A stretch of 64,000 nucleotides of DNA. It comes from Boesenbergia rotunda. Taxonomy: Eukaryota; Streptophyta; Magnoliopsida; Zingiberales; Zingiberaceae. Shown one piece after another: positions 20,290 through 30,463 of this stretch. The position numbers and the translations under genes are program-made. Within the stretch, counting starts at the first letter, position 1. Each line of letters opens with the position of its first letter. The stretch spans positions 1-64,000 of the forward strand of contig JAGFNQ010008797.1 in the NCBI GenBank assembly GCA_024364735.1. The letters run 5' to 3'. A model generated the notes under the pieces. It did not search any database and was not told the origin of the DNA. It worked only from the letters and a program-made list of their open reading frames with translations.

Positions 20290-21816
20290 GTTCCGCAAGT
20301 CCACTACTTTAGGGTCTTTGGATGTAAAGTCTATATTTTAAATACCAAAGATGACCTAAGGAAATTTGAGTCAAAAGCCGATGAGGAAATTTCAGTTGGG
20401 TATTCATCAACTAGTAGGGGTTATAGAGTTTACAAAAAAAGGACAAAAGTGATTGAGGAGTCCTCAAATGTTAACTTTGATGAATTAACAAATACCTACC
20501 CTAGAAAAGCCTCAATTGATAAGGATATGGAAGAAGTCCAACCCCTTGCCCAAAGGATCCAAGACCTACATTTGGAGGGCAATGATCAAGAGGGAGTAAG
20601 AAGTATCCTAGAGGATGAGGAAGAAGTAGTCAATGAACCCACAACCTCTAGGCCCTTGAGACATCATCAAGATCACCCTATTGACCAAATAGTTGGTGAT
20701 GCCACTCAAACAGTAAGGACTAGGTCCTATTTTACACATCCAACTAGTCAAATAGCCTTAATCTCTCAATTAGAACCTAAGTCTATTGATGAAGCATTGG
20801 GAGATGTAGATTGGGCCTTAGCCATGCAAGAAGAGCTAAATCAATTTGAGAGAAGTGAGGTTTGGGAGTTGGTTCCTAGGCCAAATGATTGCACCATTGT
20901 AACCACAAGATGGGTCTTTTGGAACAAACTAGATGACCAAGGCAAAATCACTAGGAACAAGGCTAGATTGGTAGCTAGGGGATTTAACCAAGTTGAGAGA
21001 TTAGATTATGATGGGACTTATGCCCCCATAGCTAGATTAGAGTCCATTAGAATTCTACTAGCCTATGCCGCTCACATGGGTTTCACACTTCACCAAATGT
21101 ATATGAAGTCAGCATTCCTTAATGGGATCATTAAGGAAGAGGTCTATGTAGAACAACCCCCCGGGTTTGAGGACCCTAATTATCCAAGACACGTCTACAA
21201 ATTGAGAAATGTCATACATGAATTGAAACAAGCTCCCCGGGCTTGGTATGAAAGGCTTTCTTCATTTCTAGTGTCTAAGGGGTTTAGGAGAGGAACAATT
21301 GACCCTACTTTGTTCCCAAAATCTAACGATAAGGACATATTTGTTTCACAAGTGTATGTAGATGATATCATTTTTGGGTCAACAAATAATAACTTCTTAC
21401 AAGAATTCATCAAATGTATGGAAGATGAATATGAAATGAGTCTTGTAGGAGAGCTAACCTTCTTTTTAGGACTTCAAGTTAAGCAAACTAATGAAGGTAC
21501 ACATGTTTTTCAAACTAAATATGCTAAGGAAATGCTAAAGAAATTTGGCCTAGAAAATTCTAAGGTAGCATCTACCCCCATAGGAACAAATATGAAAATG
21601 GATAGTGACCTTGAAGGGACAATGATAGACTCTAAGCAATATAGGAGCATGATTGGTAGCCTACTATATCTAACCGCTAGTAGACCCGATATACTTTTTG
21701 TGGTAGGTATGTGTGCAAGGTACCAATCTTGTGCCAAAGAGTCCCCATTTGGTTGTAGTCAAGAGGATCCTAAGGTACGTCAAAGGTACCCTCAATGTCG
21801 GACTTTGGTATCCTAA
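20290..21816 (+). pseudogene. Element A integrase end and reverse transcriptase
   Basis: It resumes the integrase C-terminal part (HYFRVFGCKVYIL) in frame and stays open about 500 codons. The RT domain follows: WVFWNKLDDQGKITRNKARL, SIRILLAYAAHMGF, KSAFLNGIIKEEVYVEQPPG, and the catalytic YVDDIIFGS near 21354-21380. Two family-conserved spots are altered: QMYMKSAF where QMDVKSAF is usual, which removes a catalytic Asp, and a changed LYGLKQ region. The frame is lost near 21780 and continues in another frame as RNase H. RT copies the element RNA into DNA. Confidence 0.88.
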
Positions 21817-22303
21817 AATCCCTAGTGTTGATCTTATTGGATACACCGACTCGGACTATGCGGGATGTAAGCTTGATAGGAAAAGTACTAGTGGAGGGTG
21901 TCAATTCCTTGGGTCTTCCTTTGTTAGTTGGAGTAGTAGGAAACAACCATGCGTTGCCCTATCAACAACGGAGGCGGAATATGTGGCAATGGGTGGGTGT
22001 GTTTCCCAACACCTTTGGATCAAGCACACTTTAGAAGATTATGAGTTACATTATACCAAAGTCAAAGTCTTGTGTGATAATGTATGTACAATCAACTTAA
22101 CCAAAAATCCGGTTCACCACTCTAGGACAAAACACATTGAAGTAAAACATCACTTCATTAGAGACCATGTGGCAAGGGGAGACATAGAACTACACTATGT
22201 TGAATTAAAGTCGAACTTAGCCAACATTTTTACCAAGCCTCTTCCCGAATCGGAGTTTACATCCTTAAGAAGAGGCCTTGGAATGTATTTTGTTGAAGTA
22301 TAG
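21713..22303 (+). pseudogene. Element A RNase H domain and pol end
   Basis: Shifted one frame from the RT. It has YTDSDYAGCKLDRKST, ALSTTEAEYVA, LCDNVCTINLTKNP and the typical copia end IFTKPLPESEF, stopping at TAG 22301. RNase H removes the RNA strand of the hybrid. The domain is otherwise well kept. Confidence 0.88.
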
Positions 22304-23279
22304 GATGAACCTTGGGATATTACATTTGAAAAAGTGTGCTTGATCCATTAGGGTGATCCATTTGGTTCACTTATGCTTGTGGCATATTGTTGAATCATTA
22401 AATGTATCAAAATTTGAAAACTAGACCAACTATGGGGAAGGCAAGTGTTTAATTAATGGACACTTTGCCCAAAGATCATAGTTGGACATTTTAAAACTTT
22501 GAAATCCATTTTATGTTTTATATGCTTTGCCATATTTTTAAAAGATATAGGATTGCAAAATTAGATTGTAATTTTGATACAAAACTTAGTGATTTTCAAG
22601 GATTTTAAGTTTTTATCAAAAGTCATGCATGTTTGAAATTTTATATGGACTGATATTTTTCCTTGATATAGTATATCATTTCAAACATGTCTGTATGTTT
22701 TTAGAATTTTTGGAATTTTCTAAATTTTCTAGATTTTTCTGAACGTTTCTGAATTTCGGCACAGAACCTGAAAAATATCACTGACAGAGTATCAGTCGAC
22801 TGCCCCATGGGCAGTCGACTGGCATGCCAGTTTTCAGATTCTGAATCCTTTTTCAGAAATCCAACTTTCTCTAATTTGATACCATAGGTTGAGTTGTTTG
22901 AGGCAATCATTTTGATGGTGTTAAAGGGGGAGAATGGGTGGTTTAAGTTAGAATTTTGACTTAAAATGGATGGTTTAAGGTATTTTATCTAACATAGACC
23001 TTCGATGATTAAAAATGGGAGAAGACATGGATTAAGGGGGAGGTTACCTCTTAGGTTTTGATATGTCTTACATTTTTAATGTTGTTTAGTGTTAAGTGGA
23101 AACTTAACTTGGATTATTAGTAGAATTAAAAATGGGAGAAGACAAGGATTAAGAGGGAGGTTACCTCTTAGGTTTGCTATGTCTTATGTTTTTCAATTGC
23201 TATCTATTATTACTGTTATTGTTGACTATTATTTATCTCTAAACATAAACATATTGCCACACATCAAAAAGGGAGAGAT
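22304..23279 (+). other. Element A 3' untranslated region with polypurine tract
   Basis: About 1 kb between pol and the 3' LTR with no convincing gene and no env-like ORF. A pair of CAGTCGACTGCC-type palindromes occurs at 22795-22835. A direct repeat around AAAAATGGGAGAAGACA occurs near 23009 and 23128. The end ATCAAAAAGGGAGAGAT (23263-23279) is the polypurine tract. Confidence 0.75.
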
Positions 23280-24211
23280 TGTTGAGACAATCGACTCTAA
23301 AATGATTGGAAGATCATGGTTTTGATGTGTGTGTGTGTGTGAATATGTTTAAGGTTAGAGTGTTATGTTGTATTTGATGTGTGTGATTGAGTTTGCAGAG
23401 CATGGAGAATCACACATGGTGAACATATCCGAGGGATGAGAGCCGAGGGAGGAGGACTCCAAGAGCAAGCCGGGAAGTGGACTTCAAGGGCACACGTGAA
23501 GGGTGGCATGGAGGCAAGCCAAGGGAAGGCTTGTATGCACATCCGAGGGACGAGAGTCAGAGGAAGATGACTTCAAGGGGCGAGCCAAGGAGTGAACTTG
23601 AAGGCATGCATGAAGGAGTATGTGAAGATTGGCTGGAAGTGAGTGGGCAGTCGATTGGCCAGAGGGCAGTCGACTGCCAAAACTCACAGAAGGATTTCAG
23701 CCTTCTACCAGTCGACTTGCCCAGAGGCAGTCGACTGGTGTACCCCAAAACTAGCCGTTGGCTAGCAATTAATGCTAGGCCAGTCGACTGCCCTAGGGGC
23801 AGTCGACTGGTACGGGGCTGGACAGACTGCGAGTTTGTCTTGTTCTCTTATAAAAGGAGGACCATTTTGCACGTAAACGGTACGGTTCCGTACTGTAATG
23901 AAATGCTGCTCGTGCAAAAAGCCTTCTCATCTTCCTCTCTCTTCAATCACTATATTCTGTAAATAGGAAGACAACATTCTGTAAAGGTTTCTCCACCTAA
24001 AGGAGATTTTCCTTAGTGGAGGTGGAGTACGTGCGTGGATCCTTGGATTAGTCACCCATTTGGGTGGATACCAAGTATATTCTGATTGTTAGCATTGTTT
24101 TTATTGTCATATGCATATTATTGTTTCCGCTGCGCTAACAACCTTGTAGAGACGTAAACGAAAAAGTGCTATTCACCCCCCCCCCCCTCTAGCACGCCTG
24201 TCGATCTATCA
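23280..24211 (+). repeat. Element A 3' LTR
   Basis: Complete 932-bp LTR, TGTTGAG to CTATCA. It holds six GTCGAC-type palindromes (23649-23812), TATAAAA at 23849-23855, and a C-run at about 24177-24187. It is the reference for the split 5' LTR. The 161-codon open frame across it is LTR sequence. Confidence 0.92.
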
Positions 24212-24468
24212 ACTATAACATACGTGTTGAAGAAAGATACTGATAAGTTTGAATCTGGTGCACTTATTCATAGACTATCCTAGGGAATGAATGCTGGTTT
24301 AATAGTGCTAAGGATCAGAGGATATTCGTTCGTATGAATATCTGACTCTTGGAAAAGGACTATGTTATAAATCACATACCCATGAGTAGAATTACTCTTA
24401 AGAAACTAAGAAGGGGACAATCCAACCTTAGTACCAACTGTACGAGAAGGAATACCAGAAGTCACTGC
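24212..24468 (+). pseudogene. Decayed copia fragment (element C, right part)
   Basis: It continues the fragment of 1-361. It matches 42790-43045 of the second copy, including a GATACTGATAAGTT segment and a closing GAATACCAGAAGTCACTGC. Element B inserted at its end. Confidence 0.65.
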
Positions 24469-24573
24469 TGTTGGTGCAGAAAGCACCCAAGTTAAACCTG
24501 TGTTTTGAAAATGGCAACAGGGTTCAAAAGTTAAGTCTTACTTGTTATCTAACATGTCACTCTAGTGTGCACG

Positions 24574-24800
24574 GTAAAAAGCCCTAGCGAAGGACTGCTA
24601 GGCACTGGCGAAGGAATGCCAGGGTAAAAAGCCCTAGCGAACGAATGCTAGGCACTGGCGAAGGAATGTCAGGATAAAAAGCCCTAGCGAAGGACTGCTA
24701 GGCTCCAGGCGAAGGACAGCTTGGGACTGATGCCCTAGCGAAGGAATGCAAGGCACCGGGCGAAGGACAGCTCGGTATCCAAGAACTGGCAAAGGACCGC
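24574..24800 (+). repeat. CCCTAGCGAAGGA minisatellite in the element B LTR
   Basis: About five units of roughly 49 bp made of alternating CCCTAGCGAAGGACTGCTAGG and ACTGGCGAAGGAATGCCAGG half-units. The homologous region of the sister LTR (40722-41195) has many more half-units. Confidence 0.85.
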
Positions 24801-25065
24801 CAAGCAAAATTCCAACCGGAGGAGCCGGTTGGCATCAGGTACATTCTCCCGAGAGGAGTAGGTGAGGACGCGTTCCCCGTCGAGGGAACAGTAGGCGTCG
24901 GTTCGACCTAGGGCTCCATTTTGGAGACCCAAAGTCAGAACCAAGATAGTTAAGGCTGTATAAACTAATATTTTATTGTTTTATGGTGTTTTGGACTAAC
25001 CCTGGATGCAGGACCGAAGGAACGGGTGTTTGCAGCTCAGAGAGCCTCAAAGGAATGAGGCAACA

Positions 25066-25435
25066 GCTGACCAGGGCGCCCGGAGTGTCCCGGGCGCCCC
25101 CAAGGTGAATACAAAACACATAAAACAAGAGCAGGCTTCGACAGCTCATCTCCCGGGCGCCCCCGTGCTCCCGGGCACCCCCGCTGCTCCCGTGCGCCCC
25201 CAGCGCTTCGGGCGCCCTCAGCGCCAACTACCGATGCAGCTCCCCTCGAAGCGAACAGATGAATGTTTGACCCGGTCAATACGGGCGCCCCGAGCGCTCC
25301 GGGCGCCCCGGTCAAAGCTGATCCCGAATGTAAAGGGATCAGAAGCTGACCGAGCAACTACCGGATCAACTGACACGTGGGGGGGGGGGGGGGGGCGCCC
25401 CCGACGTTCCGGGCGCCCCCAGGGCTATATAAAGG
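25066..25435 (+). repeat. GGGCGCCC palindrome array in the element B LTR
   Basis: Repeated pairs of the form CAGGGCGCCCGGAG...CCGGGCGCCCCC occur about every 20-60 bp, each an imperfect inverted repeat. The array ends just upstream of the TATA box. The same array is in the B2 solo LTR (40186-40456), and a similar one precedes the internal promoter at 29140. Confidence 0.85.
25426..25433 (+). promoter_or_regulatory. TATA box of element B LTR
   Basis: TATATAAA directly after the GC-rich palindrome array. The sister LTR has TATAAAA at the same place (40171-40180, minus strand). Confidence 0.65.
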
Positions 25436-25844
25436 GCCCTCGACCCCAAGGCTCAGAGCAACACTTGATTCAATGCTTCTACGGTCTTCTGCTCTCGCGC
25501 CTCGCTCCGGAAACCTCCCAACTCGAGCCGACGACGTCCTGCTGCTCCGAAAAAGACAACCTACATCGGGCGTCGGTAAAAGAAGAGCTTTTTGTTTTTA
25601 AAAGTTTAACTTGCTACATTTGTAATTCAATACTGTAAACTGTTATTGTGCGATTATAGTATTGCCCACAGTAAATGGTCAACGACCGTGGGCCTTGGAG
25701 TAGGAGTCGACCTAGGCTCCGAACCAAGTAAAAATCACTGTGTTTGCGTGTTTGCTTTTAATCTTCCACTGTGTAATTTCTCTATCTCAAATCCGAACGC
25801 TTTTCGATATTCACCCCCTCTATCGGTTCTCTCGATCCAACAAG

Positions 25845-25858
25845 TGGTATCAGAGCGG
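25845..25858 (+). other. Primer-binding site of element B
   Basis: TGGTATCAGAGCGG two bases after the LTR end: initiator-Met type. Confidence 0.9.
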
Positions 25859-26081
25859 GAAAGTTCAAATTTGGTGCAACCACCAGTTTGAAAATTTTTC
25901 GGACTTTTTTTATTTTCTTTTTCTCGTTAGAATTTCTTCTAAATCTTTCGTTCGAATTTTTTTTCGTTAATCGAGGTTGGTGCAAAACCCCTCGCTATTT
26001 TATTTTTCTTATCCCGCACTACTAATCCATGACCAAGTCTTGGGAATTTTTTTTCTTGTTTGTTATTTTGTTTCAGATTAA

Positions 26082-27636
26082 ATGGCCATGCAAGAAGGTT
26101 TCAGCACCGCCAGACCTCCACTTTTGAGTGGAGAAGACTTTTCCTACTGGAAAAGTCGAATGGAGGTCCACCTGAAAACTCAGGTGGACATGTGGATTAT
26201 CATCCAGTCCGGACTGGATATTCCCACAAATCCTGAAGGAGTTCCTCAAAGCTACACAGAGTGGGATACCGCTCTGAAACGAAGAATCGAAGCAAATGCA
26301 AAGGCGACTCAGACCCTTCAATCTGGCTTAACAAAAGAGGAGCTGAACTGGTTGGGCCCCTTCAACAGTGCCAAGGCGCTGTGGGCAAAATTGATCGAGC
26401 TGCACAAAGGAACATCAGACACTCGGATCAGTAAGAGAGATCTGCTCCTGAACAAATTGTATACCATCAAAATGGCCGACAATGAAACAGCAGCCCAGCT
26501 TCACGCACGAATCCAAGAATTGATGAACGGTCTTCACACTATAGGTCACAAGGTCGAAAACAGTGACCTAATAAGGTATGCTTTAAATGCTTTCCCTAGA
26601 AACACCTTGTGGGCATCTATGGTAGATGCATACAAGGTTTCAAGGGATCTCTCAAAAATTAAACTAGATGAATTATTTTCCGAATTAGAACTTCATGAAC
26701 AGACTAACTCCAATATGGCCGAGAAAGGTATTACCTTTGTTGCAGGAAAAACTGGAAGGTCAACAAAGAAGAAACCTCAACCTGAACCCGAGTCTAACTC
26801 AGACTCAGACTCAGAAGACGAAGAAGGAGATCGACCTAAGCTGGTCCGAATGGCCCGAAGCTACTATAAAGAATTGAAGAACCAAACCAACAGAAGGAAG
26901 GCCAACCAAAGAAAGGATGAACCAGCTGAACCCACAAATGACAAAAACAAGCCCAACGTGACTTGCTACGAGTGCAAGAAAAAGGGCCACTACAAGACGG
27001 AGTGTCCAAACCTAAAGGAGACCAAAAAGTCTTGAAGAAAGAAAGCACTCCAAGCAACCTGGGACGAATCTTCCTCAGAAGAAGAAGAAGAAGAAGCACC
27101 CCAGTCAAACCTACTAGCCCTGACCGCCTCAGAAGAAGTCGAGACCGAGTCAGAATCTGAACAGGACGACGGCAGACAAACCTTTTCAGAAGATGGCGAA
27201 ATCAAGGTAAGTGGTTTCAATAGAAGTCAGTTATATGAACTTATTTCGTATCTTTCTCGAGATTTGGTGAAAGACAAACTCCGAATCCAATCCCTCCGAC
27301 AGGAAGTAAAACTCCTGAAAGAGGGAGCTGACTCTAAATCCTTAACCGAGAAAGTTCAAGAAGGAACTCCTACTCAAGTTGAAAAACTTGAGAAAGAGAA
27401 CTCCTCCCTGAAAACTCAGGTTAAGGATCTTAGAGCTGCCTTAGAACGATTCACTTCTGGTTCCAAGGGTCTTGACATGATTCTTGGAAAACAGAAGTCC
27501 ATTCTAAATTGATCCGGACTTGGCTATAGAACCAAATCCCGACAAAGATCTTACTTTGCTGTACTGAATCAGTCCAGAAGTAAAGTTCAGGCATGGGTAC
27601 CTAAACTGTACCTGAACAAACCAACTGGATCAAATT
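26082..27636 (+). pseudogene. Element B gag (UBN2 type, CCHC zinc knuckle), broken
   Basis: The ATG at 26082 opens MAMQEGFSTARPP. A UBN2 gag domain (about residues 10-220) follows. Then come an acidic DSDSDSEDEEGD segment, the zinc knuckle CYECKKKGHYKTEC near 26965-27006, an acidic run of E, a coiled coil (about 27264-27480) and a QAWVPKLYL segment. TGA codons at 27033 and 27510 interrupt one continuous frame. The foldback insertion at 27637 ends it, and the frame resumes at about 28002-28079. It is clearly related to the gag of element A. Confidence 0.87.
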
Positions 27637-27996
27637 TGTAACGACCCAGCCCATTTGGCGGCCCATTTGGCGGTCTCGACCGTCGACCGTCGACCGTGCC
27701 GTTACCAATACTAGGTCTTCCCACTCCTGGGCGTGGATTTTTGCCTTCCCAGGATTCGAACTCTAGACCCAGGCTTAAATCTAGTTCTTTGTGAATCCTG
27801 AATACCAATTGAGCTATAGCTCAATTGGTATTCAGGATTCACAAAGAACTAGATTTAAGCCTGGGTCTAGAGTTCGAATCCTGGGAAGGCAAAAATCCAC
27901 GCCCAGGAGTGGGAAGACCTAGTATTGGTAACGGCACGGTCGACGGTCGACGGTCGAGACCGCCAAATGGGCCGCCAAATGGGCCGGGTCGTTACA
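27637..27996. mobile_element. 360-bp near-perfect palindromic foldback element
   Basis: Two 180-bp arms meet at GAGCTA|TAGCTC (27816/27817). By eye the only arm mismatch is 27648 against 27985. The ends are TGTAACGACC and GGTCGTTACA, flanked by the 5-bp duplication AAATT (27632-27636 and 27997-28001). Each arm contains a TCGACCG triple repeat and a tRNA-like module: box A TAGCTCAATTGG and box B AGTTCGAATCC. The ends and 5-bp duplication match the Tekay-type LTRs. Mirror-image open frames inside it follow from the symmetry and are not genes. Confidence 0.9.
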
Positions 27997-28001
27997 AAAT
28001 T

Positions 28002-28850
28002 AGTATTGGATCCCCAAGGACAAGATTCACATCTTGCCTAATCATTACCGTGGCTTTAGTCCAGGGGGAGCCAAACTGAAAACTATATTCATTGTTAGAT
28101 AAAATCCAACTCTCTTTATTTTTTTTATTGCATGTTTGCTTGTTCATTTACCTTCTGCAATTTATCATGCTTAAAGTTAGGATTGATTAGTTTAAGGACT
28201 AAACAAACTTAACTGAAACTTGAAAATATAGTATTGGTTAGAGGTGAGATGATAGTACGTTAGGGAAACCAATTCTAATAAGATCAAGTTTACTTGGTCT
28301 CTTTAGACTGGTGAAACTAGCCGAAGCTACCGATCCAAAATCCAAACTAGTTAGACCAGAACTTTTTCAAAGATTAATTTTGAAAATGAAATTTCATTAA
28401 ATGACTTTGTCAAGGAAAGGGTTGATGATCCAATAAGGCTACGGCCAAAGAAGGCCTAGTGCCTCGCCAAGACCTGGAAGCCAATTTTTGAATTTCAAAT
28501 TCAAATTACTTTTTGTCAAATTCAAATCTAATACAAATTTTCAGTTAAGTATAGATTCAAACATTTTCTTTCAAAATAAACTTAACTGTTTTCAAAAATT
28601 AATTTAAGGTTTTCAAAATAAATAATAATTTTTCAAAATAATTTTACTCATCAAAACCTGTCTCACAAAACCTATAAGGCTAACGTGATTGAAAACCCTA
28701 GATTGGGTGAGACAGTAAGATTAAGACTCAATGGGAAATTCTTTAAATGCCTATATTATGAGTTAATCCTATAGTTAAGGTCATAGTCAAAGCAGTCAAA
28801 GCAATTCAAACCATGGTCAAACCGATTAAACCATGGTTAAACGATGACAA
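28002..28850 (+). other. A/T-rich non-coding part of element B
   Basis: It begins with the tail of the gag frame (to a stop near 28079), then runs A/T-rich with no credible ORF, palindrome or conserved pol motif. It leads into the GC-rich region before the internal promoter. Protease, integrase and RT would be expected here, and I find no trace of them. Confidence 0.6.
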
Positions 28851-28876
28851 GACATAAAACTTGTCTTTCCCTATAC

Positions 28877-29147
28877 AGTCTCGGGCGCTCGGAACCACGC
28901 GGGCGCCCCCACCATGCCTTTTCCCTCTCTCAAGGCGAAAAGCTGAGTCTAACCTTTGACCAGGGCGCCCGGAACCAAGCGGGCGCCCCACCACAATCAA
29001 TGCAGCAAAAGCTGCAAACACCCCCTGACCCGGGCGCCCGGAGCACTCCGGGCGCCCCCATCCAGCTGCAGTCTCTGCCAAAGGCAGAGACCACTGACCC
29101 GGGTGCCCGGGAGCTCTCGGGCGCCCCCATTGAAATGCCTATATAAG
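28877..29147 (+). promoter_or_regulatory. Internal promoter region of element B (GGGCGCCC array plus TATA)
   Basis: Four pairs of GGGCGCCCGG...CGGGCGCCCC-type palindromes (28880-29128) are followed by TATATAAG at 29140-29147 and a CT-rich leader. This copies the architecture of the LTR promoter (25066-25433), but the intervening bases differ. A start codon follows 111 bp after the TATA box, so it probably drives the next ORF. Confidence 0.55.
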
Positions 29148-29250
29148 GGCATCCGAACCTCCTCCTCTTCCCACACCAAAAATCAACTTCATTCCTCACT
29201 TCCTTCCTTCCAAGAAGATCAAGTGACACTTGTGCTTCCCAAATCTCACC

Positions 29251-30463
29251 ATGCCTCCCCGGTATGATTTATCCCATGCATTTAAAATTACTTTTAAATT
29301 CTTTAATGCATTTAGAATCACTCTTTTCTTATACCTCTTAACTTAGAAGACGCCGAGCAAACCAAGCAAACCCCGGTGCCGAACCAAGTCCCGACCCAAG
29401 ATTCCCTACTCTAGAATTATGTAATAAGTTTGCTCAAACCATTTACAAGCCTATTAAGACAAGCTATCTTAATAGACATTTCTTTACCCAATCATGCCCC
29501 TTAGCCATGAATATTTTAAACTTCTATCAATTAGATAATCTTGTCTTCAGAATTCTACAATAACATAGTTCGACAAGATAATCTCATGTTTTACACTACT
29601 GTTCAAGGAATACCTCTGTCTATCACCCCTACTTTGCTGAACCGATTCCTTGGACTACGACCCTCCCAGTCCACATTCTGCTGCTATCCACCTAGGAATC
29701 CTCCATTTGATCCTCCCTACCCTCACATTACCTTAGACACTAACCACTCCTACTTCTATAGGGAAGCCAGACTCCCCGCAAATAGACGATTCCAAGCCGT
29801 TGACCTACAGGCATAGGACTATGCCCTGTACATAGTCCTGGTCCGCTGTATCTTACTACTCTACACTAGAGATCTCGGGACCATGCGACCCTTTCATGCC
29901 TTCCTTCTGTATGCCCTAGTCCATCACCTTGACATTGACATTGGATTACACATGTTTCATACTATTCTGCATGCGTCCAGTGTTACGACCCAGGGACGAG
30001 TGCACACTCCATTCTGCCACATCATCACCTCTCTTCTTCATCACCACGGTCGTGACATTACCGTGGGTGAAATAACCGCTATGACCGACTTTAATGAAAT
30101 AGGATTTAGGAACATCTCGTTAGTGGGTCTAGAGGTATCGACCACCGGGGTTCTGAGTTGGAGACGACAGCAGACCGGGGCCCCGATCGACTTAGACGAG
30201 GAGGTTGAGGTCGACGTCGGGGATCTGGCAGCAGCAACCCGAGCACACATAGACGAGCCTCCACCACCGACCCTTGACCAGCGCCTCACACAGATACAGA
30301 CGGAGATCCACAGTCTCTGAGAGGAGGTCGAGGCCTATCACATCGAGCAGATGGACGGTTGTAGAGCAGATCGAGAAGTGGCTGATGCACGATACATTGA
30401 GATGATGGCACGATTCGATTCATGGCAGCCTGGCCCATCTGACCACCCTGGCCCTTCTTCATA
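29251..30463 (+). pseudogene. Spliced ORF of element B, possibly PF20167-like plant transposon protein
   Basis: A start at 29251 (MPPR) is followed by a GT-AG intron (about 29262-29346). An arginine-rich second exon then begins (RRRRANQANP). After a one-base shift near 29545 the protein continues EFYNNIVRQDNLMFYT and LNRFLGLRPS. It runs through a TAG at 29814 and a TGA at 30318 to about 30463. The pattern FY..., V.G...S.T..LNRFLGL resembles the putative plant transposon protein domain found in some plant retroelements. The C-terminal part is acidic, then proline-rich and coiled-coil-like. Function is unknown. The damage is three lesions in about 400 codons. Confidence 0.55.

Larger units (their letters stand above)
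362..24211 (+). mobile_element. Element A: Ty1/copia-type LTR retrotransposon (SIRE/Maximus-like), nested and inactive
   Basis: The LTRs begin TGTTGAG and end near CTATCA. A primer-binding site follows the 5' LTR and a purine-rich tract precedes the 3' LTR. Gene order is gag, protease, integrase, RT, RNase H, which defines Ty1/copia. The 5' LTR is split by the Tekay element (1152-14151) and the integrase by a solo LTR (17096-20283). The flanking 5-mers AGTTT and ACTAT are only partly alike, so the duplication is old or mutated. The flanking C fragment continues across the insertion, which confirms the boundaries. Many stops and frameshifts make it inactive. The SIRE/Maximus assignment is tentative. 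Confidence 0.85.
24469..25842 (+). repeat. Element B 5' LTR
   Basis: It starts TGTTGGTGCAGAAAGC and ends GATCCAACA, followed by the primer site. The start is fixed by the sister LTR at 39760-41291 and by interruption of the C fragment. Features in order: AGCGAAGGA minisatellite (about 24574-24800), GGGCGCCC palindrome array (25066-25435), a 17-G run (25379-25395) and TATATAAA (25426). The GC-rich frames across it are not supported as genes. Confidence 0.88.

Noticed and set aside
25006..25638. 210-codon GC-rich frame
   Set aside because: It crosses the GGGCGCCC array, G-run and TATA of the element B LTR; the sister LTR has no matching frame on the corresponding strand of equal length.
27825..28079. 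Frame mirrored by an identical one on the other strand at 27587-27808
   Set aside because: A consequence of the palindrome; each arm gives the same translation.
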